Positions 25,976 to 34,340 of a DNA stretch of 64,000 bases are shown in pieces. Position 1 is the first letter of the stretch. Every line of letters starts with the position of its first letter. A program made the translations under genes and the position numbers. Source of the stretch: Saccharothrix australiensis (GTDB lineage Bacteria; Actinomycetota; Actinomycetes; Mycobacteriales; Pseudonocardiaceae). The notes beneath the pieces are model-generated. The model ran no database searches. It was not told the origin of the DNA and was given only the letters and a program-made list of their open reading frames with translations. Location: assembly GCF_003634935.1 (NCBI RefSeq), contig NZ_RBXO01000001.1:4799501-4863500 (forward strand), read 5' to 3'.

Positions 25976-26359
25976 ATGCCCGTCTCCGCGTTCACCGACA
26001 GCAAGCCGACCCGCGTGCTCCGCACGGAAGGCCCGGACCGCGACGCGGGTGGGCGCCCGCGGCGGCGCCCGGCGCCGGCGGGCGTCGCGGCCGCTGCGGT
26101 GCGCCACCCGGACCGCGACGGCGGCAGGCACCCCGGCCGCGACGGCGGCGCACACCACCACCGCGACACCGACGGGCGCGTCGACCGCGACAGCAGCCGG
26201 CCTTTCGACCGCGACAGCGGGCGCCTCGGCCGCGCGGAAGTGGCGGGCGCAGGGATGGCGGGCGCAGGGATGGCGGGCGCAGGGGTGGCGGGCTCCCGCT
26301 CCGGCGCGGACCCGGACGCGCCGGGCGACCGGGGGACGGGCCGCTCGCCGGTGGCGTGA
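25976..26359 (+). CDS. Possible small low-complexity protein inside the aryl cluster
   Basis: Candidate 127-aa protein (ATG 25976) ending 21 nt before the LuxE-like start. N-terminal MPVSAFTDSKPTRVLRTEGP looks protein-like. The rest is Arg/Asp/Gly-rich with DRD repeats (RDGGRHPGRDGG, DRDSSRPFDRDSG) and a triplicated AGAGM unit coded by a 15-bp tandem repeat (26241-26285). GC at third positions is very high, consistent with coding. No signal, helix or known domain. It may be a real small protein or a non-coding stretch that happens to be open. Confidence 0.4.
   Translation: MPVSAFTDSKPTRVLRTEGPDRDAGGRPRRRPAPAGVAAAAVRHPDRDGGRHPGRDGGAHHHRDTDGRVDRDSSRPFDRDSGRLGRAEVAGAGMAGAGMAGAGVAGSRSGADPDAPGDRGTGRSPVA
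26241..26285 (+). repeat. 15-bp tandem repeat, three copies
   Basis: TGGCGGGCGCAGGGA is repeated three times (third copy ends GGGG) inside the candidate ORF at 25976-26359, encoding AGAGM-like pentapeptides. Confidence 0.85.
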
Positions 26360-26380
26360 GCCGACGCCCGAGGCCCGCCC

Positions 26381-27439
26381 GTGCTCCCCGAACAGGTGCT
26401 GCGCGCACCCCTGGACGAACTACCGGACGTCGACACGATGATCGCCGCGGCGGTGCGCTGGCACTTCGACCCGCGCACCGGCTCGCCGTTCTGGCTGGAG
26501 ATCGCCCGCTCGCTGCCGTTCGACCCGATCGTGGACGTCGTGGACGTCGCCGGGCTGCGCCGGTTCCCCGACGTCGGCGACCGGCTGCGGACCGCGGCGG
26601 TGGCCGACCTCGTGCCGAAGGGGTTCGGCGCGACCGCGCGACCGCCGCTGGTGTTCCAGAGCGGCGGCACCACCGGCGTCCCGAAGCGGATCGTCGAACT
26701 CGGCTTCTGGCGGCGCACCGCGCGCTGGCTGGACCGCTGCCTGGACGCGCACGGCATCGAGCGCGGCGGTGACTGGCTCTACCTCGGCCCGACCGGGCCG
26801 CACGTGGTCGGCTACGCGTTCGGGCTGGTCGCCGCCAGGCGCGGCGGGGTGTTCCACACCGTCGACTTCGACCCCCGGTGGGTCAAGCGCGATCCGGCGC
26901 AGCTCGACGCGTACCTCGACCACGTCGTGGAGCAGGCCGCGTGCGCGCTGCGCACGCAGCGGATCTCCGTGCTGTGGGCGACGCCGCCGATGCTGGTCGC
27001 CCTCGCCGACCGGCCGGAACTGGTCGAGCTCGTCGCGCCCACCGTAGACGGCGTCGTGTGGTCCGGCACGTCGGCGGACCCCGAGACCCTGCACCTGCTG
27101 GAGACCGAGGTGTTCCCGGAGGCGCGGCTCGTCGGCGTCTACGGCAACACGCTGATGGGCGCGGCGCCGCAGCGGCCCGGCGACGACGGGTGCGTGTTCG
27201 AGCCGTTCTCCCCGCACGCCGTGCTCGAACTGGTCGACCCCGAGGGCAGGCCGGTCGGCTACGGCGAGCGCGGGCAGGTCCGGTTCCACCACCTGTCGGC
27301 GGACCTGTTCCTGCCCAACGTCCTGGAGCGCGACCTGGCCACGCGGCGTCCGCCGAGCCGGGTGGACGGCCCGGACGGGCTGTCCGAGGTGGCCCCCGCG
27401 CCCCGGCCGGACCTGACCGTCACCGAGGGGGTGTACTGA
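26381..27439 (+). CDS. LuxE-like acyl-adenylating enzyme (acid reductase component)
   Basis: 352-aa protein of the adenylate-forming superfamily, LuxE/PaaK-like branch. PLVFQSGGTTGVPKRIVELGFW is the ATP-binding loop; WLYLGPTGPHVVGYAFGLV, VLWATPPMLVAL, VWSGTSADPETLH and LVGVYGNTLMGAAP follow the fold. In luminous bacteria LuxE activates fatty acids and passes the acyl group to LuxC. Here the LuxC-like gene starts 1 nt after the stop. No Cys is found in the last ~80 residues, so the C-terminal acyl-accepting Cys of LuxE seems absent. An aryl acid from the same cluster is the likely substrate (inference). Confidence 0.8.
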   Translation: MLPEQVLRAPLDELPDVDTMIAAAVRWHFDPRTGSPFWLEIARSLPFDPIVDVVDVAGLRRFPDVGDRLRTAAVADLVPKGFGATARPPLVFQSGGTTGVPKRIVELGFWRRTARWLDRCLDAHGIERGGDWLYLGPTGPHVVGYAFGLVAARRGGVFHTVDFDPRWVKRDPAQLDAYLDHVVEQAACALRTQRISVLWATPPMLVALADRPELVELVAPTVDGVVWSGTSADPETLHLLETEVFPEARLVGVYGNTLMGAAPQRPGDDGCVFEPFSPHAVLELVDPEGRPVGYGERGQVRFHHLSADLFLPNVLERDLATRRPPSRVDGPDGLSEVAPAPRPDLTVTEGVY

Positions 27440-27440
27440 C

Positions 27441-28775
27441 GTGCGGGTGGTCGACCCGATCGGCCCGGACGGCGCGCACGCCTCGCGCGACCGCGTGGTG
27501 CTCGCCGACGTCGGCGGCGCGCCCGCCGTCGACCTGGGGCTCGCGCCGCCGCTGCTGGTCACCCGCACGCTGCGCCGGATGCGCGCCGCGCCGGAGCAGT
27601 CCGAAGTGGACCGCGTCGCCGCGATCCACCGCGCCGGCGCGGTGTTCGAGGGCGCGGTGCTCGACGGCGAGTCGCCCGAGGACTACTGCCGGGACCACGC
27701 GCGGCTCTCCGGCGTGCCGGTCCGGGCGGCGTGCCGCGCGCTGTCGGCGATCCGCGACACGGCGGCCCGGATCGCCGACGTGGTCGACGCCTCCCGCCCG
27801 ACCGGGGTCGCGGACGGGCGCGCGGTGTGGGCGCGCCGGGGCGACGTGCTGGGCGTCCTCGCGCCGGGCAACCACCCCCTGCCGCACGCCCTGTGGCTGA
27901 CCGCCTCGGCGCTCGGCTACCGCGTGGCGGTCCGCCCCTCGGCGCGCGACCCGCTCACCGCCGCCCGCCTGGTGCGGGCGCTGCACGCGGCCGGCCTCGC
28001 GCCCGGCCACTGCGCCCTGCTGCCCGGCCCGCACCGCTCGGGTGACGTGCTGGTGGCCGCCGCCGACCTCGCGCTGGTGTTCGGCGGGGCGGCGACGGTC
28101 GCGCGGCACGCGGGCGACCCCGCGGTGCGGGCGTTCGGTCCGGGCCGGTCCAAGGTGCTCGTCACCGCCGAGGTCGACTGGCGGCGGCACCTGGACGTGC
28201 TCGTGGCGTCCGTGGCGGAGGAGGGCGGCACGCAGTGCCTGCACGCGACCACCGTGCTCGTGGAGGGCGCGGACGCGGCGCACCGGCTGGCGGAGGCGCT
28301 GGCCGACCGGCTCGGGCGGCTGCCCGCGCTGCCGCCGCAGGATCCGGCCGCGACCCTGCCCGTGCTGCCGCTCGCCGACGCGGCGAAGTTCGCGGAGGCG
28401 TTCGAGGCCCGCACGGGCGTCCCGGTGCCCGTGGCGGACCTCGGCGACGGGAGCGCGGCGCTGCGCCCGGTGGTCGTCGGCCCGCGCGCGCTGCCCGCGG
28501 GCCCGGTGGAGATGCCCTTCCCCTGCGTGTGGGTCACGCCGTGGCAGGAGGCCGACGGCACGGCACCGCTGCGCGACAGCCTGGCGCTGACCCTCATGAC
28601 GACGCGGCGCGACCTCGTGCGGCGGTGCCTGGTCGAACCGACGATCCGGGCGGTCCACTGGGGACCGACGCCGACGACCGCGTACGACCCGGTGCTGCCG
28701 CACGACGGTTACCTGGCCGAGTTCCTCATGACGGCACGGGCTTCGACCACGTGGTCGGGGGTCGGGATGCCGTGA
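27441..28775 (+). CDS. LuxC-like acyl thioester reductase (aldehyde-forming)
   Basis: 444-aa protein of the aldehyde dehydrogenase superfamily, LuxC branch, expected to reduce an acyl thioester or acyl-enzyme to the aldehyde with NADPH. VLGVLAPGNHPLPHALW is the cofactor-binding start, ALVFGGAATVARHAGD follows, and EEGGTQCLHATTVLVEG contains the catalytic Cys (about residue 266). GTG 27441 is 1 nt after the LuxE-like stop. As the last gene of the operon it probably produces a halogenated hydroxybenzaldehyde or an aldehyde used by another pathway (inference). A strong terminator follows at 28875. Confidence 0.82.
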   Translation: MRVVDPIGPDGAHASRDRVVLADVGGAPAVDLGLAPPLLVTRTLRRMRAAPEQSEVDRVAAIHRAGAVFEGAVLDGESPEDYCRDHARLSGVPVRAACRALSAIRDTAARIADVVDASRPTGVADGRAVWARRGDVLGVLAPGNHPLPHALWLTASALGYRVAVRPSARDPLTAARLVRALHAAGLAPGHCALLPGPHRSGDVLVAAADLALVFGGAATVARHAGDPAVRAFGPGRSKVLVTAEVDWRRHLDVLVASVAEEGGTQCLHATTVLVEGADAAHRLAEALADRLGRLPALPPQDPAATLPVLPLADAAKFAEAFEARTGVPVPVADLGDGSAALRPVVVGPRALPAGPVEMPFPCVWVTPWQEADGTAPLRDSLALTLMTTRRDLVRRCLVEPTIRAVHWGPTPTTAYDPVLPHDGYLAEFLMTARASTTWSGVGMP

Positions 28776-28874
28776 GACGGGGCCCGGCGCGGCGGCGGGT
28801 CCCGGCGCGGGTCGCGGGTCGCGGGTCCTGGCGCGGGTCGCGGGTCACGGGTCCTGGCGCGGGTCACGGGTCCT

Positions 28875-28920
28875 GGCACGGCCCGTCGCCCGGTCCGATC
28901 ACCGGGTGACGGGCCGTGCC
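28875..28920. terminator. Strong bidirectional terminator (13-bp plus 6-bp stem)
   Basis: GGCACGGCCCGTC (28875-28887) pairs perfectly with GACGGGCCGTGCC (28908-28920). Inside it CCCGGT pairs with ACCGGG around a 6-nt loop, with one G-T opposition between the stems. It separates the LuxC-like gene from the convergent PKD protein gene. Just upstream (28790-28870) is a degenerate GCGGGTCGCGGGTCCTG-type tandem repeat. Confidence 0.85.
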
Positions 28921-28931
28921 GGGAGATCCGC

Positions 28932-30401
28932 TCAGCCCACCCCCGGCGCGGGCCGGACCGTGGCCGTCGTCGCCTGCCGTTCGTTGTCCGCGGGCCGCGC
29001 GTCACCGTCGTACCGCTCGCTCAGCTTCGCCACCGCCTTGAACGTGACGCCGGCCGCGACGTCCTCCGCCCGGTAGGTGTAGGCGAAGGGGAACGCCACC
29101 GCACCGCCCGCCGACGCCGCGACCCACTGCGACAGCGCGCCGAGCCGCTCGGAGTAGCCGCTCGCCGCCTGCCGGTACAGCTCCACCTGCACCGTCTCGT
29201 CGTAGCGGGTGTTGGTCACCGAGACCCTGATCGTCCCGGTCCGGCCGACGCGCCCCGAGGCGGGCACCGCGAAGTCGCCGATCGCCACGTCGTGCGTCCG
29301 GACCTCCACCATCCGCGTGGCGGTCCCGCTCCGGCCGTCGTCGGTCGACAGGGTGGCCTCGACGAGGTAGTCGCCGTCGACGGCGTACCGGTGCCGGGGC
29401 GCGTCGCCGCCGACGGGCGCGGAAGCGCCGTCGCCGAACCGGATCGCGCCACCGGTGACGGGACGACCCAGGGCTCCGTTCGCCCACAGGTCGAACTCGA
29501 TGTCGTCGAAGACCGACGGTCGCGGGGGATCCGGCGACACGACGGGCACGAGGGACGGCGCGTTCCGCACCCGCAGGTCGAACCAGCCGGCGTGCTCGGG
29601 CCGCGCGGCGACCCGGACGAGGTAGGTCTCGCCGGCGGTCGCGGTGAACACCGACCCCGGCCCCTGGTCCCCCACCACCGCGCAGTCCACCTCGGTGGCG
29701 GGGTCGGCCGTCACGCCCCGGTAGACGGTGACCACGGCCTGGTGGCGGAGGCTCACCGACACGCTGACCGACCGGGTGCGGTCGGGCGTGTAGCGGTACC
29801 ACGCGGACCGGTCGGCGGCGGTGTCGCAGCTCGCCGCCGCCTCGCCCGGCTCGGCCGACGCGTGCGACAGGTCACCGGTCCGCGCCGCGGGGAAGTCGAG
29901 CACCTCGGCCGCCGCGCGGTCGTCGTTCGGCGCGGGCGGCTGGGCGCTGACGTCGAGCCGGACCTGTCCCCCGCCGTAGTACTCGATCAGCAGGATGTGG
30001 TAGGTCGTGCCCGCCGTGGCGGGGAACGTCTCCGGCGTGCCGGTGTCGGCGCTGCACGCGCCCGGCACCTGCGTCAGCGCGCCGCGTTTCCCCGTGTACA
30101 CGGCGATGAGCGGTCGCTGGGCGGTGCTGTTCGCCGCCACCCGGACCAGGCCGTCGGCGGTGGGCGTGTAGTGGTACCACACGGTCCGCGAACCCCAGTG
30201 GTAGCAGGAGGTCGGGTCGTCGTCCGCCTTGGTCGCGGTGGTGGTGTCCTCGGTGGTGGTGAACGGCAGTGCGCCGATGGTGGTGGCCGTGTCGAAGTCG
30301 TCGTTGGCCGACGGCTCCGCGTGCGCGAGGCCGGGCGCGAGCACCGCGATCGCGAGCGCGACCAGGGCGACGACCGACGTGCGCTTGGTGGTGCGTCTCA
30401 T
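28932..30401 (-). CDS. Secreted repeat protein with PPC-like and PKD domains (paralogue 1)
   Basis: 489-aa exported protein. Signal peptide MRRTTKRTSVVALVALAIAV ends near LAHAEPSAN. Two pre-peptidase-C-like beta domains follow (ANDDFDTATTIGALPF ... TVWYHYTPTADG, and PNDDRAAAEVLDFPAARTG ... SAWYRYTPDRT), each with paired Cys. A PKD-like domain (GGAIRFGDGASAPVGG, HRYAVDGDYLVEA) and a terminal CARDB-like domain (HDVAIGDFAVPASGRVGRT) come next. No catalytic motif is seen, so an adhesive or structural surface role is likely. It lies 23 bp downstream of a paralogue, probably one transcript. Confidence 0.85.
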   Translation of the reverse strand: MRRTTKRTSVVALVALAIAVLAPGLAHAEPSANDDFDTATTIGALPFTTTEDTTTATKADDDPTSCYHWGSRTVWYHYTPTADGLVRVAANSTAQRPLIAVYTGKRGALTQVPGACSADTGTPETFPATAGTTYHILLIEYYGGGQVRLDVSAQPPAPNDDRAAAEVLDFPAARTGDLSHASAEPGEAAASCDTAADRSAWYRYTPDRTRSVSVSVSLRHQAVVTVYRGVTADPATEVDCAVVGDQGPGSVFTATAGETYLVRVAARPEHAGWFDLRVRNAPSLVPVVSPDPPRPSVFDDIEFDLWANGALGRPVTGGAIRFGDGASAPVGGDAPRHRYAVDGDYLVEATLSTDDGRSGTATRMVEVRTHDVAIGDFAVPASGRVGRTGTIRVSVTNTRYDETVQVELYRQAASGYSERLGALSQWVAASAGGAVAFPFAYTYRAEDVAAGVTFKAVAKLSERYDGDARPADNERQATTATVRPAPGVG

Positions 30402-30424
30402 GGTTCTCCCCCTCGGGAACGCGG

Positions 30425-31909
30425 TCAGGCGGCCTTCATGGCGGTGGTGCGCGGTTTCACGGTCGTGGCGATCGCGACCACCTCGTTGTCGGCCGACCTG
30501 GCGTCGCGCACCGGGTACGGCAGTTCCGCCACGGCCCGGAACGCCACCTTGCCGGCCACCGCGTCGTCCGGCGTGAAGGTGTACGAGAACGGGAACTGCA
30601 CCCTGCGGGTCGGGTGCGCGGGCACGTCGAGGGTCAGCGACCCGACCGGCCTCCAGGACTCGTTCCCGGAATTCTTGTAGAGCGTGACGGTCGTCTTCTC
30701 GGTGTACCGCGTGTTGGCGACGTGGACCGTGATGGGCTTGCTCTGGCCTTCCCTGGCCGCGGTGGGCACGGCGAACCGCTCGATCGCCACGTCGTGCGTG
30801 CTCACCGTGATGTTGCTGCGCACGGTCGCGGTGCGGCCGTCCGGTGAGGTCACGCGCGCGGTGATCGGGTAGACGCCGTCACGGGTGTAGCGGTGCGCCA
30901 CGCGTCCGACGGTGGCGGGCGCGGTCGTGCCGTCGCCGAAGTCCCACTCGGCGGTCAGCGGCCGGTCGATCGCTTGCCACGACGTGGTCTCGAAGGTGAC
31001 CGTCTCGTAGACCGTCGGCTCGTGCGTCGACGTGCTCAGGCCCGGCGCGAGGGGCGGCGCTTCCGCCAGGAACAGGGTGAGCGGCTGGTAGGCGCGCTGC
31101 GGCCCGGTGACCCGCAGGTGGTAGGTCGTGCCCGGTCGCGCGGCGAACACCGTCGGGTCGGAGTGCTGGTTCGCCTCGCACGTGATCTCGGTGAGCCCCG
31201 GCAGCGAGTCCCCGGTGTAGACGGTGACCGCCCCCTCGTACGTGTCGACGCGCGCGGTGACCGACGTCGCCTGCCCGGCCGCGGTGTAGGAGTACCAGAC
31301 CGACGGGACGCTCTCGTCCTGCACGCAGCGGGACTCCGGTTCGTCGGCCTCGAACGACGCCGTCGACAGGTCCGGCTGCCGCGTGGCGGGCAGGGCGGTG
31401 ACGGGCTCGGCGTCCGCGAAGCGGTCGTTGGCCGCCGGCGCGATGCGGTCCAGGGCGAACGACAGCGACCCGCCGGTGGTGCGTTCGCCCGCGACCAGGA
31501 AGTGGTAGGTCGTGCCGGCCGTCGCGCGGATGGTGGCCTTGGCGTTCCGCCCGCTACCGCAGCCGTTCTCCACCCAGTGCAGGTCGCCGCGCGAGCCCGT
31601 GAAGGCGCTGACGAGCGTGCCCTGGTCGTCGGCCGCGGTGGTGGCGCGCAGCAGGCCGTCCTCGGTGGCGGTGTACCGGAACCAGATCGAGCCGCCGTGC
31701 TCGTAGGGGTCGCACCCGGTCGGGTCGTCGGTCGCCTTGGTCGCCTCCGCGGTGTCCTGCCGCGCCGTGAACGGCAGCGCCCCGACCTCCGTCGAGTGGT
31801 CGAAGTCGTCGTTGGACGGCGGCTCCGCGTGCGCGATGCCGGGTGTCGACATCGCCGTGAGCGCGGCGAACGCGACTATGAGCGCGCGCGACCGCGAGGA
31901 TCCCGTCAT
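30425..31909 (-). CDS. Secreted repeat protein with PPC-like and PKD domains (paralogue 2)
   Basis: 494-aa exported paralogue of the following gene with the same order: signal peptide (ALIVAFAALTAMSTPGIAHA), two PPC-like domains starting NDDFDHSTEVGALPF and NDRFADAEPVTALPA, a PKD domain with the classic WDFGDGTTAPATVGRVAHRY, and a terminal HDVAIERFAVPTAAREGQS domain. Conservation of the NDDF, WYxYT and HDVAI blocks between the two proteins shows tandem duplication followed by divergence. ATG 31909 is chosen to give the signal peptide at the N-terminus. Function unknown. Confidence 0.85.
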   Translation of the reverse strand: MTGSSRSRALIVAFAALTAMSTPGIAHAEPPSNDDFDHSTEVGALPFTARQDTAEATKATDDPTGCDPYEHGGSIWFRYTATEDGLLRATTAADDQGTLVSAFTGSRGDLHWVENGCGSGRNAKATIRATAGTTYHFLVAGERTTGGSLSFALDRIAPAANDRFADAEPVTALPATRQPDLSTASFEADEPESRCVQDESVPSVWYSYTAAGQATSVTARVDTYEGAVTVYTGDSLPGLTEITCEANQHSDPTVFAARPGTTYHLRVTGPQRAYQPLTLFLAEAPPLAPGLSTSTHEPTVYETVTFETTSWQAIDRPLTAEWDFGDGTTAPATVGRVAHRYTRDGVYPITARVTSPDGRTATVRSNITVSTHDVAIERFAVPTAAREGQSKPITVHVANTRYTEKTTVTLYKNSGNESWRPVGSLTLDVPAHPTRRVQFPFSYTFTPDDAVAGKVAFRAVAELPYPVRDARSADNEVVAIATTVKPRTTAMKAA

Positions 31910-32235
31910 GGACTGCCCCCCATTGCCTGCTTGCACAGTGGTTCTCATGCGGATGATCGGCGTGCCGCGGGCGGGTATGACGCGTTCCGCCCGAAGTTGA
32001 GCCGTCCGACGCAGCGGCGCTACGTCGTTCACCGGCCGGGCGCGGCCGGTCGGTCCAGGGCACGTCCACGGCGGGCTGCGAGCAGCGCTGTCCGTCCACT
32101 GTGGATTGTGTCGGTCGCGGCGCGGGGCGGTGCCGATCGCCCCGGTCCGGTCGGGGTTTCCGTTGCGTGGCCGGTGGTCCGGGGGTTGAGCGGCCGACCC
32201 GCTGTCGCATTTCCGCGAGCGCTAGGGTGGACGGC
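31910..32235. other. Divergent intergenic region
   Basis: About 325 bp between the PKD paralogue pair and the DUF1772-type gene. The right end holds the -10 box of the latter. The promoter of the leftward pair should lie near 31915-32010, where the sequence is AT-richer. No gene seen. Confidence 0.45.
32223..32228 (+). promoter_or_regulatory. -10 box TAGGGT for leaderless GTG 32236
   Basis: TAGGGT ends 7 nt before the GTG, and no Shine-Dalgarno is present. Confidence 0.5.
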
Positions 32236-32760
32236 GTGCCAGCGTCCACGAGCCGGGCCGATCGCGGGTCCCGGCGCTTCCCGGTTCGACCGGTCACGGG
32301 TGTCGCGCTGCTGTCCACCGGCCTGCTCTCGGGCGCGTTCGGGTACGGCGCGGTGAACCTGGTGACCACGTTCAACGCGGTGCCGCTCGACCTCCGGCTG
32401 ACGTTCCACGCCGAGATCATGAAGGTCAACGGCCCGGTCATGCAGACCACGATGGCGCTGGCGGCGCTCAGCACGCTCGCGCTGGCGGTCGGCACGCGGG
32501 GTGTGCCGCGGCTCCTGACGGGCGCGGCGGGCGTGCTGGCCGTGGCCTCGTTCCTGATCACGCGGTTCGGGAACGTGCCGATCAACGGGCTGATCAAGGT
32601 GTGGGCCGTGACGTCGCCGCCGGCCGACTACGCGGCGGTCCTCCAGCGCTGGGAGGCGTTCAACGTCGCGCGCACCGTCGCCGCGCTGATCGCGTTCCTG
32701 CTCGTCATCGTGGTCGCCACCCGGTTCCCGGCGTGCCGGCGGTGCAGCGCCACGACCTAG
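32236..32760 (+). CDS. DUF1772-type membrane protein (anthrone oxygenase-like fold)
   Basis: 174-aa protein with four hydrophobic segments: VTGVALLSTGLLSGAFGYGA, a second near MQTTMALAALSTLALAVG, a third near LLTGAAGVLAVASFLI, and a last VARTVAALIAFLLVIVVATR. The short motifs FGNVPINGLIKVW and YAAVLQRWEAFNVARTVAA are typical of DUF1772, whose relatives include anthrone oxygenases, though most members have no known role. The leaderless GTG 32236 is used because the upstream in-frame sequence lacks membrane-protein character. Confidence 0.8.
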   Translation: MPASTSRADRGSRRFPVRPVTGVALLSTGLLSGAFGYGAVNLVTTFNAVPLDLRLTFHAEIMKVNGPVMQTTMALAALSTLALAVGTRGVPRLLTGAAGVLAVASFLITRFGNVPINGLIKVWAVTSPPADYAAVLQRWEAFNVARTVAALIAFLLVIVVATRFPACRRCSATT

Positions 32761-32878
32761 TGCTCCAGCCGTGGAACGGTCCCCATGGCGTCGTCGGCAC
32801 CAAGCCCGAGCCGCGCCCGCCACTACCGACGGCGAGCAGCCGCGAGCAGTCACGGGTCACGGACAACGGTTGAGGTAC

Positions 32879-32884
32879 TAGCGT
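32879..32884 (+). promoter_or_regulatory. -10 box TAGCGT for leaderless GTG 32892
   Basis: TAGCGT ends 7 nt before the GTG start of the methyltransferase gene, the same spacing as at 32223 and 34328. Confidence 0.5.
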
Positions 32885-32891
32885 TACGTCG

Positions 32892-33662
32892 GTGGACCGA
32901 TCGAAGATCTTCGACATCGCGCACCTGCGCCACCCCATCGCGGCGCCGGTCGCGCCCGACCGGTTGCGCGAGTTGGTCGGGTGGTTGAGCCCCGCCGACG
33001 GCGCCCGCGTGGTCGACCTCGGCTGCGGTGAGGGCGAGTGGCTGCAGCAGGTGCTGCTGGACCATCCCGCGACGACAGGCGTCGGGATCGACCACATGCT
33101 GCCGGCCTCGGCCGCCCGGCGCACCGGCGAGCGCGGGCTGGCGGACCGGGTGCGATGGATCGAGACCGACGCCACCACCTGGAACGACGGGCTCTTCGAC
33201 GTGGTGCTCTGCGTCGGCGCCCGGCACGCCTTCGGCGGGTTGGAGGACATGCTGGTCGCCGTCCGGCGGCACCTGCGCCCCGGCGGTCAGGCGCTGATCG
33301 GCGAGATGATCTGGGAAGGGACCCCGTCCGCGGCGGCGCTGGCCGCGCTCGGGCTCCCGGCCGACTCCGTCCCCGACCTCGCCGGCCTGGTGCACGCCTT
33401 CCACCGGCACGGTTTCGAGCCCTCCTTCGGGCACGTCAGCACACTGACCGAATGGGACGACTACGAGTTCAGCTGGACCGGCTCGCTCATCGACTGGGCC
33501 GTGCGGTCGGCCCCGACCGCCGAGGACCGCGACCAGGCGCTCGCCGCCGCCCGCGAGCACCGTGACACCTGGCTCGGCGGCTTGCGGCGTGAGCTCGGGT
33601 TCGCCACCTTCGTCTCGCACGATGTCGCGCCCGGACCGGTCCGAGGGGCCATCGGCTGCTGA
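32892..33662 (+). CDS. SAM-dependent methyltransferase
   Basis: 256-aa class I methyltransferase. ARVVDLGCGEGEWLQQVLL is the SAM-binding motif I, GVGIDHMLPASA the acidic loop, RWIETDATTWNDGLFDVVLCVGARHAFGG motifs II/III, and LRPGGQALIGEMIWEG the post-motif. GLVHAFHRHGFEPSFGHVST and a C-terminal helical part complete the fold. The pattern resembles ubiquinone/UbiE-type small-molecule methyltransferases. Monocistronic; substrate unknown. Confidence 0.88.
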   Translation: MDRSKIFDIAHLRHPIAAPVAPDRLRELVGWLSPADGARVVDLGCGEGEWLQQVLLDHPATTGVGIDHMLPASAARRTGERGLADRVRWIETDATTWNDGLFDVVLCVGARHAFGGLEDMLVAVRRHLRPGGQALIGEMIWEGTPSAAALAALGLPADSVPDLAGLVHAFHRHGFEPSFGHVSTLTEWDDYEFSWTGSLIDWAVRSAPTAEDRDQALAAAREHRDTWLGGLRRELGFATFVSHDVAPGPVRGAIGC

Positions 33663-33750
33663 TCACGAACTACTACTGGAGCACCAGGCGGCCGTCCGCC
33701 CGCTCGGCACGGCCGGTCGCGCCCGGACCGACCGGCCGTGCTCGCGGGTC

Positions 33751-34182
33751 CTAGCTCCGCGCCGCAGGCTCGCGGTGGGGCAGTCGGGCCTTCCGGAGCG
33801 CGACGAGCAGCACGAGCGGCACGAGCACGGCCAGGCCCAGCGTGACGACGTTGCCGACCTGGTCGACCACCGGCATGTGGTCGAGGTGCAGCAGGTGGAA
33901 CCACATGTGCGGCACCGCGAACAGCAGGTACCCGATCAGGACGACGCGCACCAGCAGGCGGTCCAGGGTGACCAGGGCGTAGGCCAGCCCCACGCCGATG
34001 GCGAGGTTGAGGCTGCCGAAGTCGCGCACCAGGTGCTCGTTGTACGGCGGGAACATCGCCACCCAGTGGTGGCCCGGCGCGGGGAAGCCGTCGTAGAAAC
34101 CCCGGGGCGAGAGCAGCGCCCAGCCGCCGACGACGAGCTGCGTGGCGGTCAGGAACAACAATCCGACGCGGAAGAACTTCAT
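33751..34182 (-). CDS. Small four-helix membrane protein
   Basis: 143-aa integral membrane protein starting at ATG 34182 (MKFFRVGLLFLTATQLVVGG). Four hydrophobic segments are visible, with short loops containing SPRGFYDGFPAPGHHWVAMFPPYNEHLVRDFGS and HMWFHLLHLDHM. The His/Asp-rich loops could bind a metal, but I recognise no family with certainty. It is divergent from the amidohydrolase gene. Longer starts upstream are basic and not membrane-like. Confidence 0.75.
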   Translation of the reverse strand: MKFFRVGLLFLTATQLVVGGWALLSPRGFYDGFPAPGHHWVAMFPPYNEHLVRDFGSLNLAIGVGLAYALVTLDRLLVRVVLIGYLLFAVPHMWFHLLHLDHMPVVDQVGNVVTLGLAVLVPLVLLVALRKARLPHREPAARS

Positions 34183-34327
34183 GCCCGGTGGACGAGACCG
34201 CCGGCGGGAACGTGACAGCCGCGGCGTCGGTGATCCGCCGCACCCCGACGCCGGCCCCCGGAGCACCGCCCGCGCCCCACGGCCCCGCGCCCTCGTCCCA
34301 CGACCTGCGGACGGGCCTCGCGCGGAT

Positions 34328-34333
34328 TAGGGT
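34328..34333 (+). promoter_or_regulatory. -10 box TAGGGT for the amidohydrolase gene
   Basis: TAGGGT ends 7 nt before GTG 34341, matching the leaderless spacing of neighbouring genes. It supports 34341 as the start over ATG 34371. Confidence 0.45.
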
Positions 34334-34340
34334 GGGTGTG

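Noticed and set aside
28776..28874. CRISPR-like short repeats
   Set aside because: The GCGGGTCGCGGGTCC units are contiguous, degenerate and lack unique spacers or cas genes.
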